A stretch of DNA of 64,000 nucleotides from Variovorax sp037204085 (GCF_037204085.1 NZ_JBBCBW010000017.1:1-64000); one strand, 5' to 3'; numbered from the stretch's first letter, positions 37,799-46,820 are shown. The notes: generated from the sequence alone by a model not told the origin. Numbers and translations are program-made.

Positions 37799-38893
37799 AT
37801 GTACAAATACCTCTTCTACGACTCGATCAGCCTCAACAAGGGCGCGGGCGGCGTGCTGAACGTGTCCGATCTTCTGCTGCGCAGGATGCGCATGTGCAAG
37901 GGCGACCACATCCAGCCGATCAGCGAGCGGCACCCGGGCATCTATGCCGCCGCGCAGCGCCTGAAGGTCAGCCGGTTCCTGCTGGAGATACTGCTCTACA
38001 ACTATCACCGCCTGCGGGCGCTGGTGTCCGGCGAGACGGTGTTCTCGCTGTTCCCCAACTACTTTTTGCCGTTCACGCTTTTCGGGCGCCACCGCGATTC
38101 GATCGTGGTGGTGCACGACCTGCAGTACAAGGCCTACCCGCAGTACTTCAGCCGCACCAAGCGCCTGTGGCTCGACTGGTGCCTGCGGCGCGTGGCGCGC
38201 AGCGCGGCCGACGTGGTGTTCATCAGCAGAAGCAGCCAGCAGGATTTCGAGCGCTACTTCGGGCGCTGCGAGCACCCGACCGTCATCTTCAACCCGGTCG
38301 ATGCAACGCGCTCGCCCGGCCCGCCCGGCCCGGTCAAGCCGGCACGCGCGGCAGTTGTCGGCGAGCGCTACCTCATCGCCTCTTACCACTACTACCCGCA
38401 CAAGAACTTCGACGGCACGCTGAAGCTGTTCGAGCGCATGAAGCGCGAGGGCCTGGTCGACTGGCTGGACGTCACCGGCAACGGCGCGGCCGAAGTGAAG
38501 CGGATGGCCGCCCGCATGGACCCCGCCATCAGCGGCTGCGTGCGCCACAGGGGACTGGTCTCGCGCAAGGAGCTGACGCAGCTGTACTGCGGCGCGGCGG
38601 CCTTCATTTCGCTGTCGGCCTTCGAGGGCTTCAACCTCTCCGCCGCCGAGGCCGCCACGCTGGGCGTGCCGCTCCTGCTGTCGGACATTCCGGTGCACCG
38701 GGAGCTGTTCGGCGACTACGCCTTCTTCATCGGCAACGGCTCCACCGACCTCGACGGGTTGTCGCGCTACCTGGCCGAGCACCGGACCAAGCAGCCGGCC
38801 TGGCCGCTCGCAGAAGCCTGCGCGCCGGGCACGGTGGCAAGGCGCTACCTCACGCTCAAGCATGAAGCCGTTTCGCTCGCGGGGGCCATGTAA
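37799..38893 (+). CDS. Glycosyltransferase family 4 protein
   Basis: A 364-aa GT-B fold transferase with a central IVVVHDLQYKAYPQYFS, then VVFISRSSQQDF and NPVDATRS. The C-terminal nucleotide-sugar site shows ASYHYYPHKNFDGTLK, LVSRKELTQLY and the GT4 signature SAFEGFNLSAAEAATLGVP with the conserved Glu residues. It likely adds a mannose-type or related residue to the lipid-linked repeat on the cytoplasmic side. It starts nine bases after the polymerase. Its stop overlaps the next start (TAATG). Confidence 0.88.
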   Translation: MYKYLFYDSISLNKGAGGVLNVSDLLLRRMRMCKGDHIQPISERHPGIYAAAQRLKVSRFLLEILLYNYHRLRALVSGETVFSLFPNYFLPFTLFGRHRDSIVVVHDLQYKAYPQYFSRTKRLWLDWCLRRVARSAADVVFISRSSQQDFERYFGRCEHPTVIFNPVDATRSPGPPGPVKPARAAVVGERYLIASYHYYPHKNFDGTLKLFERMKREGLVDWLDVTGNGAAEVKRMAARMDPAISGCVRHRGLVSRKELTQLYCGAAAFISLSAFEGFNLSAAEAATLGVPLLLSDIPVHRELFGDYAFFIGNGSTDLDGLSRYLAEHRTKQPAWPLAEACAPGTVARRYLTLKHEAVSLAGAM

Positions 38894-39834
38894 TGACCTG
38901 GCTCGCAGGCGCTCTTCGGCGGCCTCTCCCGGCAGGGCTGCTGTGCGCGGCTTGCGCGGCATCGGCCGCACCGCAGGTGACGGGCTTCGGCGTGATGGTG
39001 CATTACCTGCCGGACAAGCAGACCATTGCCGATGTCGCGCGGTTCGATGCCGAAGCGCTTGCCGCGTCGCTCGCACGCATGCGGGCCTCCTACCTCATCC
39101 TGACGCTCGGCCAGAACAACGGCCAGTTCATCGCGCCCAATGCGGCGCTGGAGCTGCTGTGCCCCGGCAGCATCGAGAACCGCCCGCCGCGCGACCTGCC
39201 GATGGACATCGGCCGCGCCCTGCAGCGCCGCGGCATCGCGCTGGTGCTGTACCTGCCCTTCCGCGCGCCGCAGGGCGACGCCTACCTGATGGATTGCCTG
39301 GGCGATGTTTCGGAGCAGAAGCCGCCGCCCGCGCGCTTCATCGCCGGATGGACCGCGGTGGTCCGGGAATGGTCGGAACACTACGGCGCGCTTGCCAAGG
39401 GCTGGTGGTTCGACGGTGTCTACAACACAAAGGGCATGTCGGCCGAAGACTGGGACGGGCTCTGCGCCGCCGCGCGCACCGGCGCGCCGAAGCGCTGGCT
39501 CGCCTTCAACTCCGGCGAGGGCCCGCAGCGCTTCAGTGCCAAGGCCGCGCCGTGCCAGAACCTCATGGCCGGGGAGCTCCTGCAGCCTCCGGCGCCTTCG
39601 GTGCCTTCCACCACTCCCGCATCGGGCCTGGCGTTCCATGTGCTCACGCCGCTCGGCGCGTCGTGGGGCCAGACCACTGCGCCGCGCTTCACGGCCGCCC
39701 AGGTGCGCGACTGGATTGCCGACGCGAAAGCGCGCGGCGGCCTGTTCACGCTCGACCTGCCGCTGGACTCGGACTACCGCTTTCTACCCACGCATGTCGC
39801 GCTGGTGCGCAGCGCCACCGCGCCGCAGCCCTGA
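38893..39834 (+). CDS. Secreted protein resembling alpha-L-fucosidase (GH29-like fold)
   Basis: A 313-aa protein with an N-terminal signal peptide (LLCAACAASAA, then APQVTGFG). The remaining sequence resembles the barrel of GH29 fucosidases: GFGVMVHYLPD near the start, RASYLILTLGQNNGQF, and GWWFDGVYN, in which the Asp sits where the GH29 nucleophile is found. The similarity is distant and no acid/base residue can be fixed. Its place among GDP-fucose and fucosyl transferase genes suggests a periplasmic or outer enzyme that trims the polymer. It is coupled to the upstream glycosyltransferase by a one-base overlap. Activity is an inference. Confidence 0.6.
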   Translation: MTWLAGALRRPLPAGLLCAACAASAAPQVTGFGVMVHYLPDKQTIADVARFDAEALAASLARMRASYLILTLGQNNGQFIAPNAALELLCPGSIENRPPRDLPMDIGRALQRRGIALVLYLPFRAPQGDAYLMDCLGDVSEQKPPPARFIAGWTAVVREWSEHYGALAKGWWFDGVYNTKGMSAEDWDGLCAAARTGAPKRWLAFNSGEGPQRFSAKAAPCQNLMAGELLQPPAPSVPSTTPASGLAFHVLTPLGASWGQTTAPRFTAAQVRDWIADAKARGGLFTLDLPLDSDYRFLPTHVALVRSATAPQP

Positions 39835-39874
39835 GCGCCGCCCCACTACCAACGCCATTTTTTTTCCATAACCC

Positions 39875-40807
39875 ATGACCAACGCTCTCGCATTCATCGT
39901 GGTGGAAGACCGCCAGAACAAGACCCTGCTGCTGTGCCGCGAGTCCGCGGCCCTGGCGCAGGAACACCTCGTCGTATTGGCAGGCACCGACGCCGGGCCC
40001 GACTACGAGCGCCTGTGCAGCCACTATGTGCACCTGTCGAGCAACTCGCCGGAGTTCGAGAAGATCTGCTTCCGGCGCTATTTCCTGCTGGCCGAGTACC
40101 TCAAGGCGCATCCGGAGTGCCGCGAGTTCGTGCTGATCGACAGCGACGTGCTGCTGTTTCGCGGCGTCGGCGCGCACATCCGGCGCGTGGCCGGAAAGGC
40201 GGATTTTTCCGGCTCGTACATGCGCCCCCGCGACGGCTGGGACCCCTGCCAGATATCGCCGCACGTGAGCTACTGGACCGCGATGGGCCTGCAGCGCTTC
40301 ATCGCCTTTGTGCTCAACACCTACGCCACGCCTGCCGGCCGCCGCAAGCTGCGCGCGATTGCGGCGCGGTTCGCGGCCCGTGGCGTGCGCGGCGGCGTGT
40401 CCGACATGACGCTGCTCCACCTCTGGGCCCAGGCGAGCGGCAACGCGGACCCGATCAACCGCGTGTTCGGCGGACGGATGATCGACCACAACATCAACGG
40501 CGGCCACAACCTGCTGCTGAACGAATTCCAGGCGCGGGGCGGCGCCAAGCGCATCGTGTACGTCGACGGCCACCCCAGCGTGGTAACGCCGGGCGGCGAA
40601 CTGGTGAGCGTGATGGCCCTGCACTTCCAGGGCAGCGCAAAGATGGCCATGTCGCACGTGCTGCGCGGCCGCGTGCACACGGTCGCCGCGCTGACATATG
40701 CGCTGCAGGCGGCGCGCCGCGCCAAGAACTGGGCCTTCGGCCGCGGCCTGCTCGCGCAGCGTGCCGCCGGCGCGGGCCGGTTTGCGGGCGCCTCCGCGCC
40801 GAAATGA
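39875..40807 (+). CDS. Putative GT-A type glycosyltransferase
   Basis: A 310-aa cytoplasmic protein with a nucleotide-diphospho-sugar transferase look: N-terminal LAFIVVEDRQNK, then FVLIDSDVLLF with a D-x-D metal site. Further along it has GGVSDMTLLHLWAQ, a helical insert, and HFQGSAKMAM near the C-terminus, which fits the His of such folds. I cannot name the family. Its position between the fucosidase-like protein and flippase, with the same strand and codon use, supports a role in repeat-unit assembly. Confidence 0.65.
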   Translation: MTNALAFIVVEDRQNKTLLLCRESAALAQEHLVVLAGTDAGPDYERLCSHYVHLSSNSPEFEKICFRRYFLLAEYLKAHPECREFVLIDSDVLLFRGVGAHIRRVAGKADFSGSYMRPRDGWDPCQISPHVSYWTAMGLQRFIAFVLNTYATPAGRRKLRAIAARFAARGVRGGVSDMTLLHLWAQASGNADPINRVFGGRMIDHNINGGHNLLLNEFQARGGAKRIVYVDGHPSVVTPGGELVSVMALHFQGSAKMAMSHVLRGRVHTVAALTYALQAARRAKNWAFGRGLLAQRAAGAGRFAGASAPK

Positions 40808-40835
40808 CGCGCCCGGCACGCAACAGGCGCAGGCC

Positions 40836-42101
40836 ATGAACCTCCTCGACCGCTCCATCACGCTGCCCGGTTTTCGCGCCGTGCAGCTGCGCGGCCTGGG
40901 TGCGCTGGCTTCGCGGCTCTATGCCTACCTGTCGGGCTTCCTGGCCGTCTTTCTGATGGCGGCGTATGTCTCGCCCGCGGAGTTCGGCGAGTACTCGATC
41001 TACCAGTCGGTGCTGGAAGCGGCGCTGGTGGTGGGAACGCTGGGCAGTTCGCTCCTGTTCTCGCGCGAAGCCGCCAGCGTGCCGCCTGGCGTGCGCCGGG
41101 GCGACGTGCTGCGCACGCTGGCCATCGGCATTCCGCTGGCCACGCTGCTGGTCGCGCTCATCCTGAAGGTTCAGCACCTGCCGGTGGCGGGCGTTCCGTT
41201 TGCGCTGATCGTCTGCACGCTGGCCGTGTTCTCGTTCATCAGCCTGCGCCTTTCCTACAGCCGGGGGCTGGGCTACGCGGGGTTGCTCAACCTGGAGACG
41301 GGCATCCGCTCGAGCATTCTGGTGCTGGGCATCGCGGCTCTCATCGTGCTGGGGTTCGAGCTGGGTGCCTGGCAGCTGCTGCTCATCAACCTCGTGGCCT
41401 TTCTGCTTGTGGGCGCGGCCAGCATGCGCACCGGCTGGGCTGCGGGCCCGCCGCGCGGCCGGCCCGCGCTGCGTCTCCAGTCGCAGGGCGGCGCCACCGT
41501 CTATTCGCTGCTGATGTTCCTGCTTCGCAAGTCGGACCTGCTGGTGGTCGCCTTCTTCATGCCGCTCGGATACGTGGGCGCTTTCAAGGTCGCCTTCCTG
41601 CTGGCGGAAGCCCCGTCGCAGTTCGTGCAGGCGTTTCTCTATACGAAGACGCGCGCCATGCTGGGCGCCGAGGCCGGCAAGCTCGACGCGTCGACGCTGC
41701 AGCTGGCCAGGCAATCGTTCCTGCTGGGCTGCGTGCTCTTTGCCGGCCTGGCCGCGCTGATCACGGTTGCCGCGCCGCTGCTGAAGGTGGGGCACGAGGC
41801 GCTGGAAATCTTCTTGTGCATTACGCCGTACTTCCTGCTGCGCACCTACACGATCCACCACGAGATGCTGCTGGCACTCAAGAGCCCCGTGGCCGCGCTC
41901 GGCGGCTGGGCATTGCTCGAGGTGGCGCTTCGGCTGCTGTCGTACGGCGTGGTGGTGTCGGTTTTTCCCGGCAAGCCGCACTACGTTTTCTTCATTGCCT
42001 TCGTCTCCGATTTTCTTCTTTACGAAGTGCGCATGCGCGCGCTGTTCGGCTTCTATCCGATCGTGCGGCTGGTCCGCGGTTCCTTTGAAAGGGCGTCGTG
42101 A
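40836..42101 (+). CDS. Wzx-type polysaccharide flippase
   Basis: A 421-aa membrane protein with about twelve hydrophobic segments typical of the MOP/Wzx family. These include AYLSGFLAVFLMAAYVSPAE at the first helix pair, LLMFLLRKSDLLVVAFFMPL in the middle and YVFFIAFVSDFLLY near the end. It would flip the undecaprenyl-linked repeat to the periplasm for the polymerase. The ATG at 40836 is chosen over in-frame starts inside the previous gene. The stop overlaps the next start (GTGA). Confidence 0.85.
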   Translation: MNLLDRSITLPGFRAVQLRGLGALASRLYAYLSGFLAVFLMAAYVSPAEFGEYSIYQSVLEAALVVGTLGSSLLFSREAASVPPGVRRGDVLRTLAIGIPLATLLVALILKVQHLPVAGVPFALIVCTLAVFSFISLRLSYSRGLGYAGLLNLETGIRSSILVLGIAALIVLGFELGAWQLLLINLVAFLLVGAASMRTGWAAGPPRGRPALRLQSQGGATVYSLLMFLLRKSDLLVVAFFMPLGYVGAFKVAFLLAEAPSQFVQAFLYTKTRAMLGAEAGKLDASTLQLARQSFLLGCVLFAGLAALITVAAPLLKVGHEALEIFLCITPYFLLRTYTIHHEMLLALKSPVAALGGWALLEVALRLLSYGVVVSVFPGKPHYVFFIAFVSDFLLYEVRMRALFGFYPIVRLVRGSFERAS

Positions 42102-43378
42102 AAATTCTGCTTTACTCGATGAACTTCACGCCCGAGCTGGTCGGCATCGGCAAGTACTCGGGCGAGATGGCGCAGTGGCTGCATGCAAAAGGCCACGACG
42201 TGCGCGTGATTGCATCGCCGCCCTTCTTTCCGCAGTGGGCCCCGTTCGAAGGGTATTCGGCCTGGGCTTACCGCAAGACCGACTGGAACGGCATCACGGT
42301 CTGGCGTGCGCCGACCTGGGTACCGGCGCGGCCGCGGGCGATCGCGCGGCTCGCGCATCTGTTCTCTTTCATGGTGTCGAGCATGCCCTTGCTCCTCGCG
42401 CAGATCCGCTGGAAGCCGGACCTGGTCTTCGTGGTCGAGCCGCCCCTTTTCTGCGCGCCGTCCGTGCTCTTCTTCTCGCGGATGCTCGGCATCAAGTCGT
42501 GGCTGCACATCCAGGACTACGAAGTGGACGCCGCCTTCGGCATGGGCCTGGTGCGCGGCGCGCGGGTGCGGCGCTTCGCGCTCTCGGTCGAGCGCTGGCT
42601 GCTCGGCCGGTTCAACCGCGTATCGACCATCTCGGCCGCCATGCTCGACAAGGCAAGGGACAAGGGCATCGACGAAAGCCGGCTGGTGCTGCTGCCCAAC
42701 TGGGTGGATGTGCGCTCGATCTTTCCGCAACCCTCCGGTGCGTCGGATGCGGGCGGCGCCACCGGTTACCGGAACATGCTGGGCATTCCGGCGGACGAGG
42801 TGGTGGTGCTCTATGCGGGCAGCCTGGGTGCCAAGCAAGGCATCGAGCTGCTGGCCGATGCGGCGCACCGCCTGGTTGCGGCGGCGCATATCCACTTCGT
42901 CTTCTGCGGCAACGGCCCGAGCCGCGAGCCGCTGAGGGCCGCCTGCGCAAACCTGCCGCGCGTTCACTTCATCGACCTGCAGCCTGCCGAGCGGCTCAAC
43001 GAACTGCTGGGCATGGCGGACATCCATGTGCTGCCGCAGCGCGCCGACGCCGCGGACCTGGTGATGCCTTCGAAGCTGGCCGGCATGCTCGCGAGCGGCA
43101 AGGCCGTGATTGTGACGGCCCATGCGGGCACCGAGCTGAGCAACGTGGTGTCCGGCCGCGGCATGGTGGTTGCACCCGGCGATGCGGACGCGCTGGCCGA
43201 CGCCATCGCGCAGCTCGCGATGTCTCGCCCGCAACGCGAAGCCATGGGCGCGGCCGCCCGTTCGTTCGCGGAAACAGAGCTGGACCGCAACGCCATTCTT
43301 CAGCGCCTGGAGCGCGAGCTGATGCGCTGCGTGGCCGAGCCGCTCGCGGTTCCCGCCCCTACCGGATCCAGGCCATGA
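42098..43378 (+). CDS. Glycosyltransferase, WcaI-like (colanic acid type)
   Basis: A 426-aa GT4-type transferase similar in layout to WcaI, the colanic acid fucosyltransferase. The N-terminus MKILLYSMNFTPELVGIGKY is characteristic, as is VRVIASPPFFPQW. The C-terminal domain has VVVLYAGSLGAKQGIELL, FVFCGNGPSREPL, and PSKLAGMLASGKAVI with the expected Glu/Gly region. It uses a GTG start overlapping the flippase stop, with GAAAGGG upstream. Together with Fcl it supports fucose in the repeat unit. The donor sugar is inferred from resemblance only. Confidence 0.82.
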   Translation: MKILLYSMNFTPELVGIGKYSGEMAQWLHAKGHDVRVIASPPFFPQWAPFEGYSAWAYRKTDWNGITVWRAPTWVPARPRAIARLAHLFSFMVSSMPLLLAQIRWKPDLVFVVEPPLFCAPSVLFFSRMLGIKSWLHIQDYEVDAAFGMGLVRGARVRRFALSVERWLLGRFNRVSTISAAMLDKARDKGIDESRLVLLPNWVDVRSIFPQPSGASDAGGATGYRNMLGIPADEVVVLYAGSLGAKQGIELLADAAHRLVAAAHIHFVFCGNGPSREPLRAACANLPRVHFIDLQPAERLNELLGMADIHVLPQRADAADLVMPSKLAGMLASGKAVIVTAHAGTELSNVVSGRGMVVAPGDADALADAIAQLAMSRPQREAMGAAARSFAETELDRNAILQRLERELMRCVAEPLAVPAPTGSRP

Positions 43379-43452
43379 CTTCTTCAAAGCCGCCTGCAAA
43401 GGCTCCCAAATTGCCGGCCCCTGACGGCGGGCGTATCTCGATGCAAACGTGA
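43375..43452 (+). CDS. Micro-ORF of 25 codons coupled to the glycosyltransferase
   Basis: An ATG at 43375 overlaps the previous stop (ATGA) and runs 25 codons to TGA (MTSSKPPAKAPKLPAPDGG...). It is Lys/Pro/Ala rich with no hydrophobic stretch. It could be a genuine tiny coupled product, a regulatory leader, or the stub of a lost gene before the response regulator at 43490. I cannot assign a function, and it has no homologous pattern that I recognise. Confidence 0.3.
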   Translation: MTSSKPPAKAPKLPAPDGGRISMQT

Positions 43453-43489
43453 AACCTCCTCCAACCCTAACAACTCTCTAGGAACCTTC

Positions 43490-44281
43490 ATGTCCGACAC
43501 CGCGCCTCACTCTTCCGACTCCCCTGACTCCGCTCGGGCGTCCGAGCGCCGCACGGTTTATCCGTCCGGCGTCTGTCCTCCGGCCGAACCTCTGTGGCCG
43601 CATTTCCTGACGGGGCAGGAAGATGCCCCGGTTCGCGTGCTGCTCGTCGACGACGACGAGTTCATGCGCCGCGTGATTGCCCAGGAGCTGCTGTCGGACA
43701 TGCGCATCCAGCTGGAGGCGCAGGCCGGCAGCGTGCGCGACGGCCGCCGCCTGCTGGCGACCCATGAATTCGACGTGCTGATGGTCGACCTGCGGCTCGG
43801 CGACGGATCGGGGTTCGAGCTCATCCGCGAGGCGCGCAAGCTGCATCGCTACTGCGAAATCATCGTCATCTCGGCCATGGAAGACGACGCCCATGTGATG
43901 CATGCCTTCGAGCTTGGCGCCACGGGCTACCTGCTCAAGCACGCCTGGCTGCAGAGCTTTGCGCAGGCCGTGCTGCAGGTGGTGAACGGCGGCGCGGCCA
44001 TCACGCCCAAGCTGGCGCGCCGGCTGCTGACGCGCATGAACCAGCACACCAGCGAGCCGCCCCCGGTCGAAGCGCCGCAGCAGCGCGAGGTAACGCTGAC
44101 GACGCGCGAGCGCGAAGTGCTCCGCTGCGTGGCGCGCGGCTGCGTATCGAAGGAGATCAGCATGAGGCTCGGAATCTCGGGGCAGACGGTCAACGCCCAC
44201 ATCAAGAACATCTACAAGAAGCTGCAGGTGCATTCGCGCGCGCAGGCGGTGAGCTTTGCCACCAACACCGGGCAGCTCTGA
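43490..44281 (+). CDS. NarL/FixJ-family response regulator
   Basis: A 263-aa protein with an N-terminal disordered leader of about 45 residues. It continues with a receiver domain (VRVLLVDDDEFMRRV with the acidic pair, MVDLRLGDGSG with the phospho-accepting Asp, IIVISAMEDD, GYLLKHAW with Lys). A LuxR-type helix-turn-helix closes it (LTTREREVLRCVARGCVSKE, then GQTVNAHIKNIYKKL). It probably regulates the operon in which it sits; no sensor kinase is in the window. TAGGAACC lies before the ATG. Target sites may be the repeats in the 15514-16221 region, but this is inference. Confidence 0.92.
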   Translation: MSDTAPHSSDSPDSARASERRTVYPSGVCPPAEPLWPHFLTGQEDAPVRVLLVDDDEFMRRVIAQELLSDMRIQLEAQAGSVRDGRRLLATHEFDVLMVDLRLGDGSGFELIREARKLHRYCEIIVISAMEDDAHVMHAFELGATGYLLKHAWLQSFAQAVLQVVNGGAAITPKLARRLLTRMNQHTSEPPPVEAPQQREVTLTTREREVLRCVARGCVSKEISMRLGISGQTVNAHIKNIYKKLQVHSRAQAVSFATNTGQL

Positions 44282-44316
44282 GCAGCCGGCCTTCACCTTT
44301 CATCAAGGACGTTGTC

Positions 44317-45825
44317 ATGAACACCCCCACCATCCACCCCGTCGTGCTCTGCGGAGGCAGCGGCACGCGCCTGTGGCCGCTCTCGCGCAAGACGCTTCCC
44401 AAGCAGTTTGCGCCGCTGATCGGCGACAAGAGCCTGCTGCAGATGACGCTGGAGCGCCTGTGCAGCCTGAACAGCAACATCACCTGCATCGCATCTGAAG
44501 ACCACCGCTTCCTGGTGCGCGAGGCCGTCGAGAAAGCCGGCGCGACCGGACGGCAGATCCTGGAGCCGATGGCGCGCAACACCGCGGCAGCCATGGCGGC
44601 GGCGGCACTGCTCGCCGGCAAGGACGACCTGCTGCTGTTCGCCCCCTCCGACCACCACATTCCCGACACGGCGCTGTTCGCCGAAACGATACGGCGCGGC
44701 GTCGACGCGGCGGTGGCCGGGCACATCGTGACCTTCGGCGTGATGCCCTCTTTCGCAAGCACCGCCTATGGCTACATCGAAGCCGGCGCGGTGTCGGCCG
44801 ACGGCTGCAGCCGGGCGGTGGTGCGCTTTGTCGAAAAGCCCACCGCTGCGGTGGCTGAATCGCTGATCCTGCACGGCGGCTATTGCTGGAACGCGGGCAT
44901 CTTCTTGGTACGGGCAAGTACGCTGATCTCGGCGTTGAACGCCCACGCCCCCGACATCCTGCTGGCCTGCCAGCGCGCGACCGCCGGTGTTTCGAGCGAA
45001 GGCAGTTTCGACCGCCTGGACCCCGAGGCCTTCCAGGCTTGCCGCAGCGACAGCATCGACTATGCGGTGCTCGAAAAGCAGCAGAACATTGCCGTGGTGA
45101 AGTTCGAAGGCGCCTGGAGCGACGTGGGAAGCTGGAACGCGGTCGCCACGCTGCATCCGGAAGACGGAACCGGCAACCGCCTGAGCGGCCAGGCCAGGAC
45201 GCTGCGTGCGCGCAATACCTTCATTCATGCGCCGCACCGACCGGTGGTGGCCCTGGGCACGGAAGACCTGATCATTGTGGACACGCCCGACGCCGTGCTG
45301 GTGGCGAAGGCGGATTGCGCCGAACAAGTCGGCGAGGTGGTGCGCATGCTCGCGCAGCAAGGCCAGGCCGAAGCGACCGAACACCGGCGCGTGGTGCGGC
45401 CCTGGGGCGCCTACGACAGGCTCGACTTTGGCGAGCGCTTCCAGGTGAAGCGCCTTACCGTGAACCCGGGCGCGAAGCTGTCGCTGCAAATGCACCACCA
45501 CCGCGCCGAGCATTGGATCGTGGTGCGCGGCACGGCCAGGGCCACATGCGACGGCCAGGTCAGCCTGGTGCGGGAGAACGAATCCATCTACCTGCCTTCG
45601 GGTGCGATCCACCGGCTCGAGAACCCGGGCAAGACCATGCTCGAAGTGATCGAGGTGCAGACCGGCAGCTATCTGGGCGAGGACGACATCGTCCGCTTCG
45701 ACGACACGTACGGCCGCTGCGCTGCCATCAGAACGCAGCCCGAAACCGCGACGGCGACGCCGCCCGAGGCGCTGGCTGCAAGCGGCAGCGTGGGTGCGGG
45801 CACACAGCTGGTGGCACACCCCTGA
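44317..45825 (+). CDS. manC: Mannose-1-phosphate guanylyltransferase / mannose-6-phosphate isomerase (ManC)
   Basis: A 502-aa bifunctional type II enzyme. The N-terminal nucleotidyltransferase domain has VVLCGGSGTRLWPLSR and KQFAPLIGDKSLL, then FVEKPTAAVAE. The C-terminal cupin isomerase has RPWGAYDRLDFG, VNPGAKLSLQMHHHRAEHW with metal His residues, and GAIHRLENPG. It makes GDP-mannose, the precursor for mannose and, via Gmd and Fcl, fucose units. AAGGAC precedes the ATG. It has a 40-residue tail beyond usual length that is low complexity. It is the last gene of the polysaccharide operon. Confidence 0.95.
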   Translation: MNTPTIHPVVLCGGSGTRLWPLSRKTLPKQFAPLIGDKSLLQMTLERLCSLNSNITCIASEDHRFLVREAVEKAGATGRQILEPMARNTAAAMAAAALLAGKDDLLLFAPSDHHIPDTALFAETIRRGVDAAVAGHIVTFGVMPSFASTAYGYIEAGAVSADGCSRAVVRFVEKPTAAVAESLILHGGYCWNAGIFLVRASTLISALNAHAPDILLACQRATAGVSSEGSFDRLDPEAFQACRSDSIDYAVLEKQQNIAVVKFEGAWSDVGSWNAVATLHPEDGTGNRLSGQARTLRARNTFIHAPHRPVVALGTEDLIIVDTPDAVLVAKADCAEQVGEVVRMLAQQGQAEATEHRRVVRPWGAYDRLDFGERFQVKRLTVNPGAKLSLQMHHHRAEHWIVVRGTARATCDGQVSLVRENESIYLPSGAIHRLENPGKTMLEVIEVQTGSYLGEDDIVRFDDTYGRCAAIRTQPETATATPPEALAASGSVGAGTQLVAHP

Positions 45826-45885
45826 CATGCGTGGCAACAACGCCACCGGAGGACGGGGCCGTTGCCATCACGTAGCATCCGGCCC

Positions 45886-46170
45886 ATGAGCTACACAGTG
45901 AACCTGATCGACTTCCCCGATGCACCGACCGAAGTCATTTCCGCGGCGGAGTCGCGCTTCCGGCGCGAACTCGACAAGCTGCTGGGCGACGGCGTGACGC
46001 AGGCCTTGAAGGCCTTCGAAAACGCCAGCGAGTCGAGTGCCGACGAACTCACCAAAGACGAGATTGCGCTGGCCGCAAGCTGGGCCAAGGCCTACGAATC
46101 GGCCAAGACCGCCGGCTTTCGCGCACTGGGCGAAGCCGACGAAGCGTATTTCGAAGTCCGGCCGGACTGA
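45886..46170 (+). CDS. Hypothetical protein (94 aa)
   Basis: A small, acidic, helical protein (SADELTKDEIALAASWAKAY) with no recognisable domain, signal peptide or membrane segment. I start it at the ATG at 45886, where the sequence MSYTVNLIDFPDAP becomes conserved-looking; a longer in-frame start at 45862 adds an unlikely leader. It lies 60 bases after manC on the same strand but has a dissimilar context and may be separate from the operon. Confidence 0.55.
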   Translation: MSYTVNLIDFPDAPTEVISAAESRFRRELDKLLGDGVTQALKAFENASESSADELTKDEIALAASWAKAYESAKTAGFRALGEADEAYFEVRPD

Positions 46171-46208
46171 CGGCCGAGGCACGCCACCCTGTTGCAGGCA
46201 GCCCCTTC

Positions 46209-46805
46209 ATGACGAAGCGCTGGCCTGCCTTGATCTTGACGGCCGCAGCCCTGCTCGCGGGCTGCAACGCGCCGACCGCGAGACCTCCCGTCGCCTCCGC
46301 TCCGGCCGCCAGCGCGGTGCAGTGGCAGTACGTGCGCTCGACTTCGTACGAGGCCGGGCAGCCCGGGCTGGGCATGAGCCACCGGTATCAAAGCAACGTG
46401 GGCTGGGTCGATGTCTATGTATACGGCATGCAGCGCAGCGACTGGGCCGCCGGCGTTGCCGATCCGGCGTTCGACGAGCACTTCAAGGCCGCCGTGGAAG
46501 AGGTCCGGCTTGCGGGCGCAAGAGGCGTCTATGCCAAGGTAGACGTCGGCCCGGTGAGCGATGAGCTGATCGATGGGCTGGCCTTCCGGCGCGTGAGCTT
46601 TCGCGTGCTGCACGCCCAGAGCCAGAAGACCTACGAGTCGTTCACCTTTCTCACGGGGCGCAACGGCCGGCTGCTGAAATACCGCATGTCCTTCGTCACG
46701 CCGGCGCCGGCCAACCTGGACGCCATTGCCCGCGAGTTCATCGAGCGCAACCTGCGCAGCGGGCCGGACATGCCGAGAGCCACGCACCCGCTTCTCAGCA
46801 TTTGA
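46209..46805 (+). CDS. Putative lipoprotein of unknown function
   Basis: A 198-aa protein with a signal peptide ending in the lipobox LLAGC (Cys at about residue 19). A Pro/Ala linker follows, and then a mixed alpha/beta domain with YVRSTSYEAGQPGLGMSH, VDVYVYGMQRSDW and QKTYESFTFLTG. I do not recognise the family. It is probably anchored in the outer membrane by its lipid. The downstream LexA box lies 15 bases beyond its stop and serves the next ORF, not this gene. Confidence 0.65.
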   Translation: MTKRWPALILTAAALLAGCNAPTARPPVASAPAASAVQWQYVRSTSYEAGQPGLGMSHRYQSNVGWVDVYVYGMQRSDWAAGVADPAFDEHFKAAVEEVRLAGARGVYAKVDVGPVSDELIDGLAFRRVSFRVLHAQSQKTYESFTFLTGRNGRLLKYRMSFVTPAPANLDAIAREFIERNLRSGPDMPRATHPLLSI

Positions 46806-46820
46806 GACGGCGCAAATATA

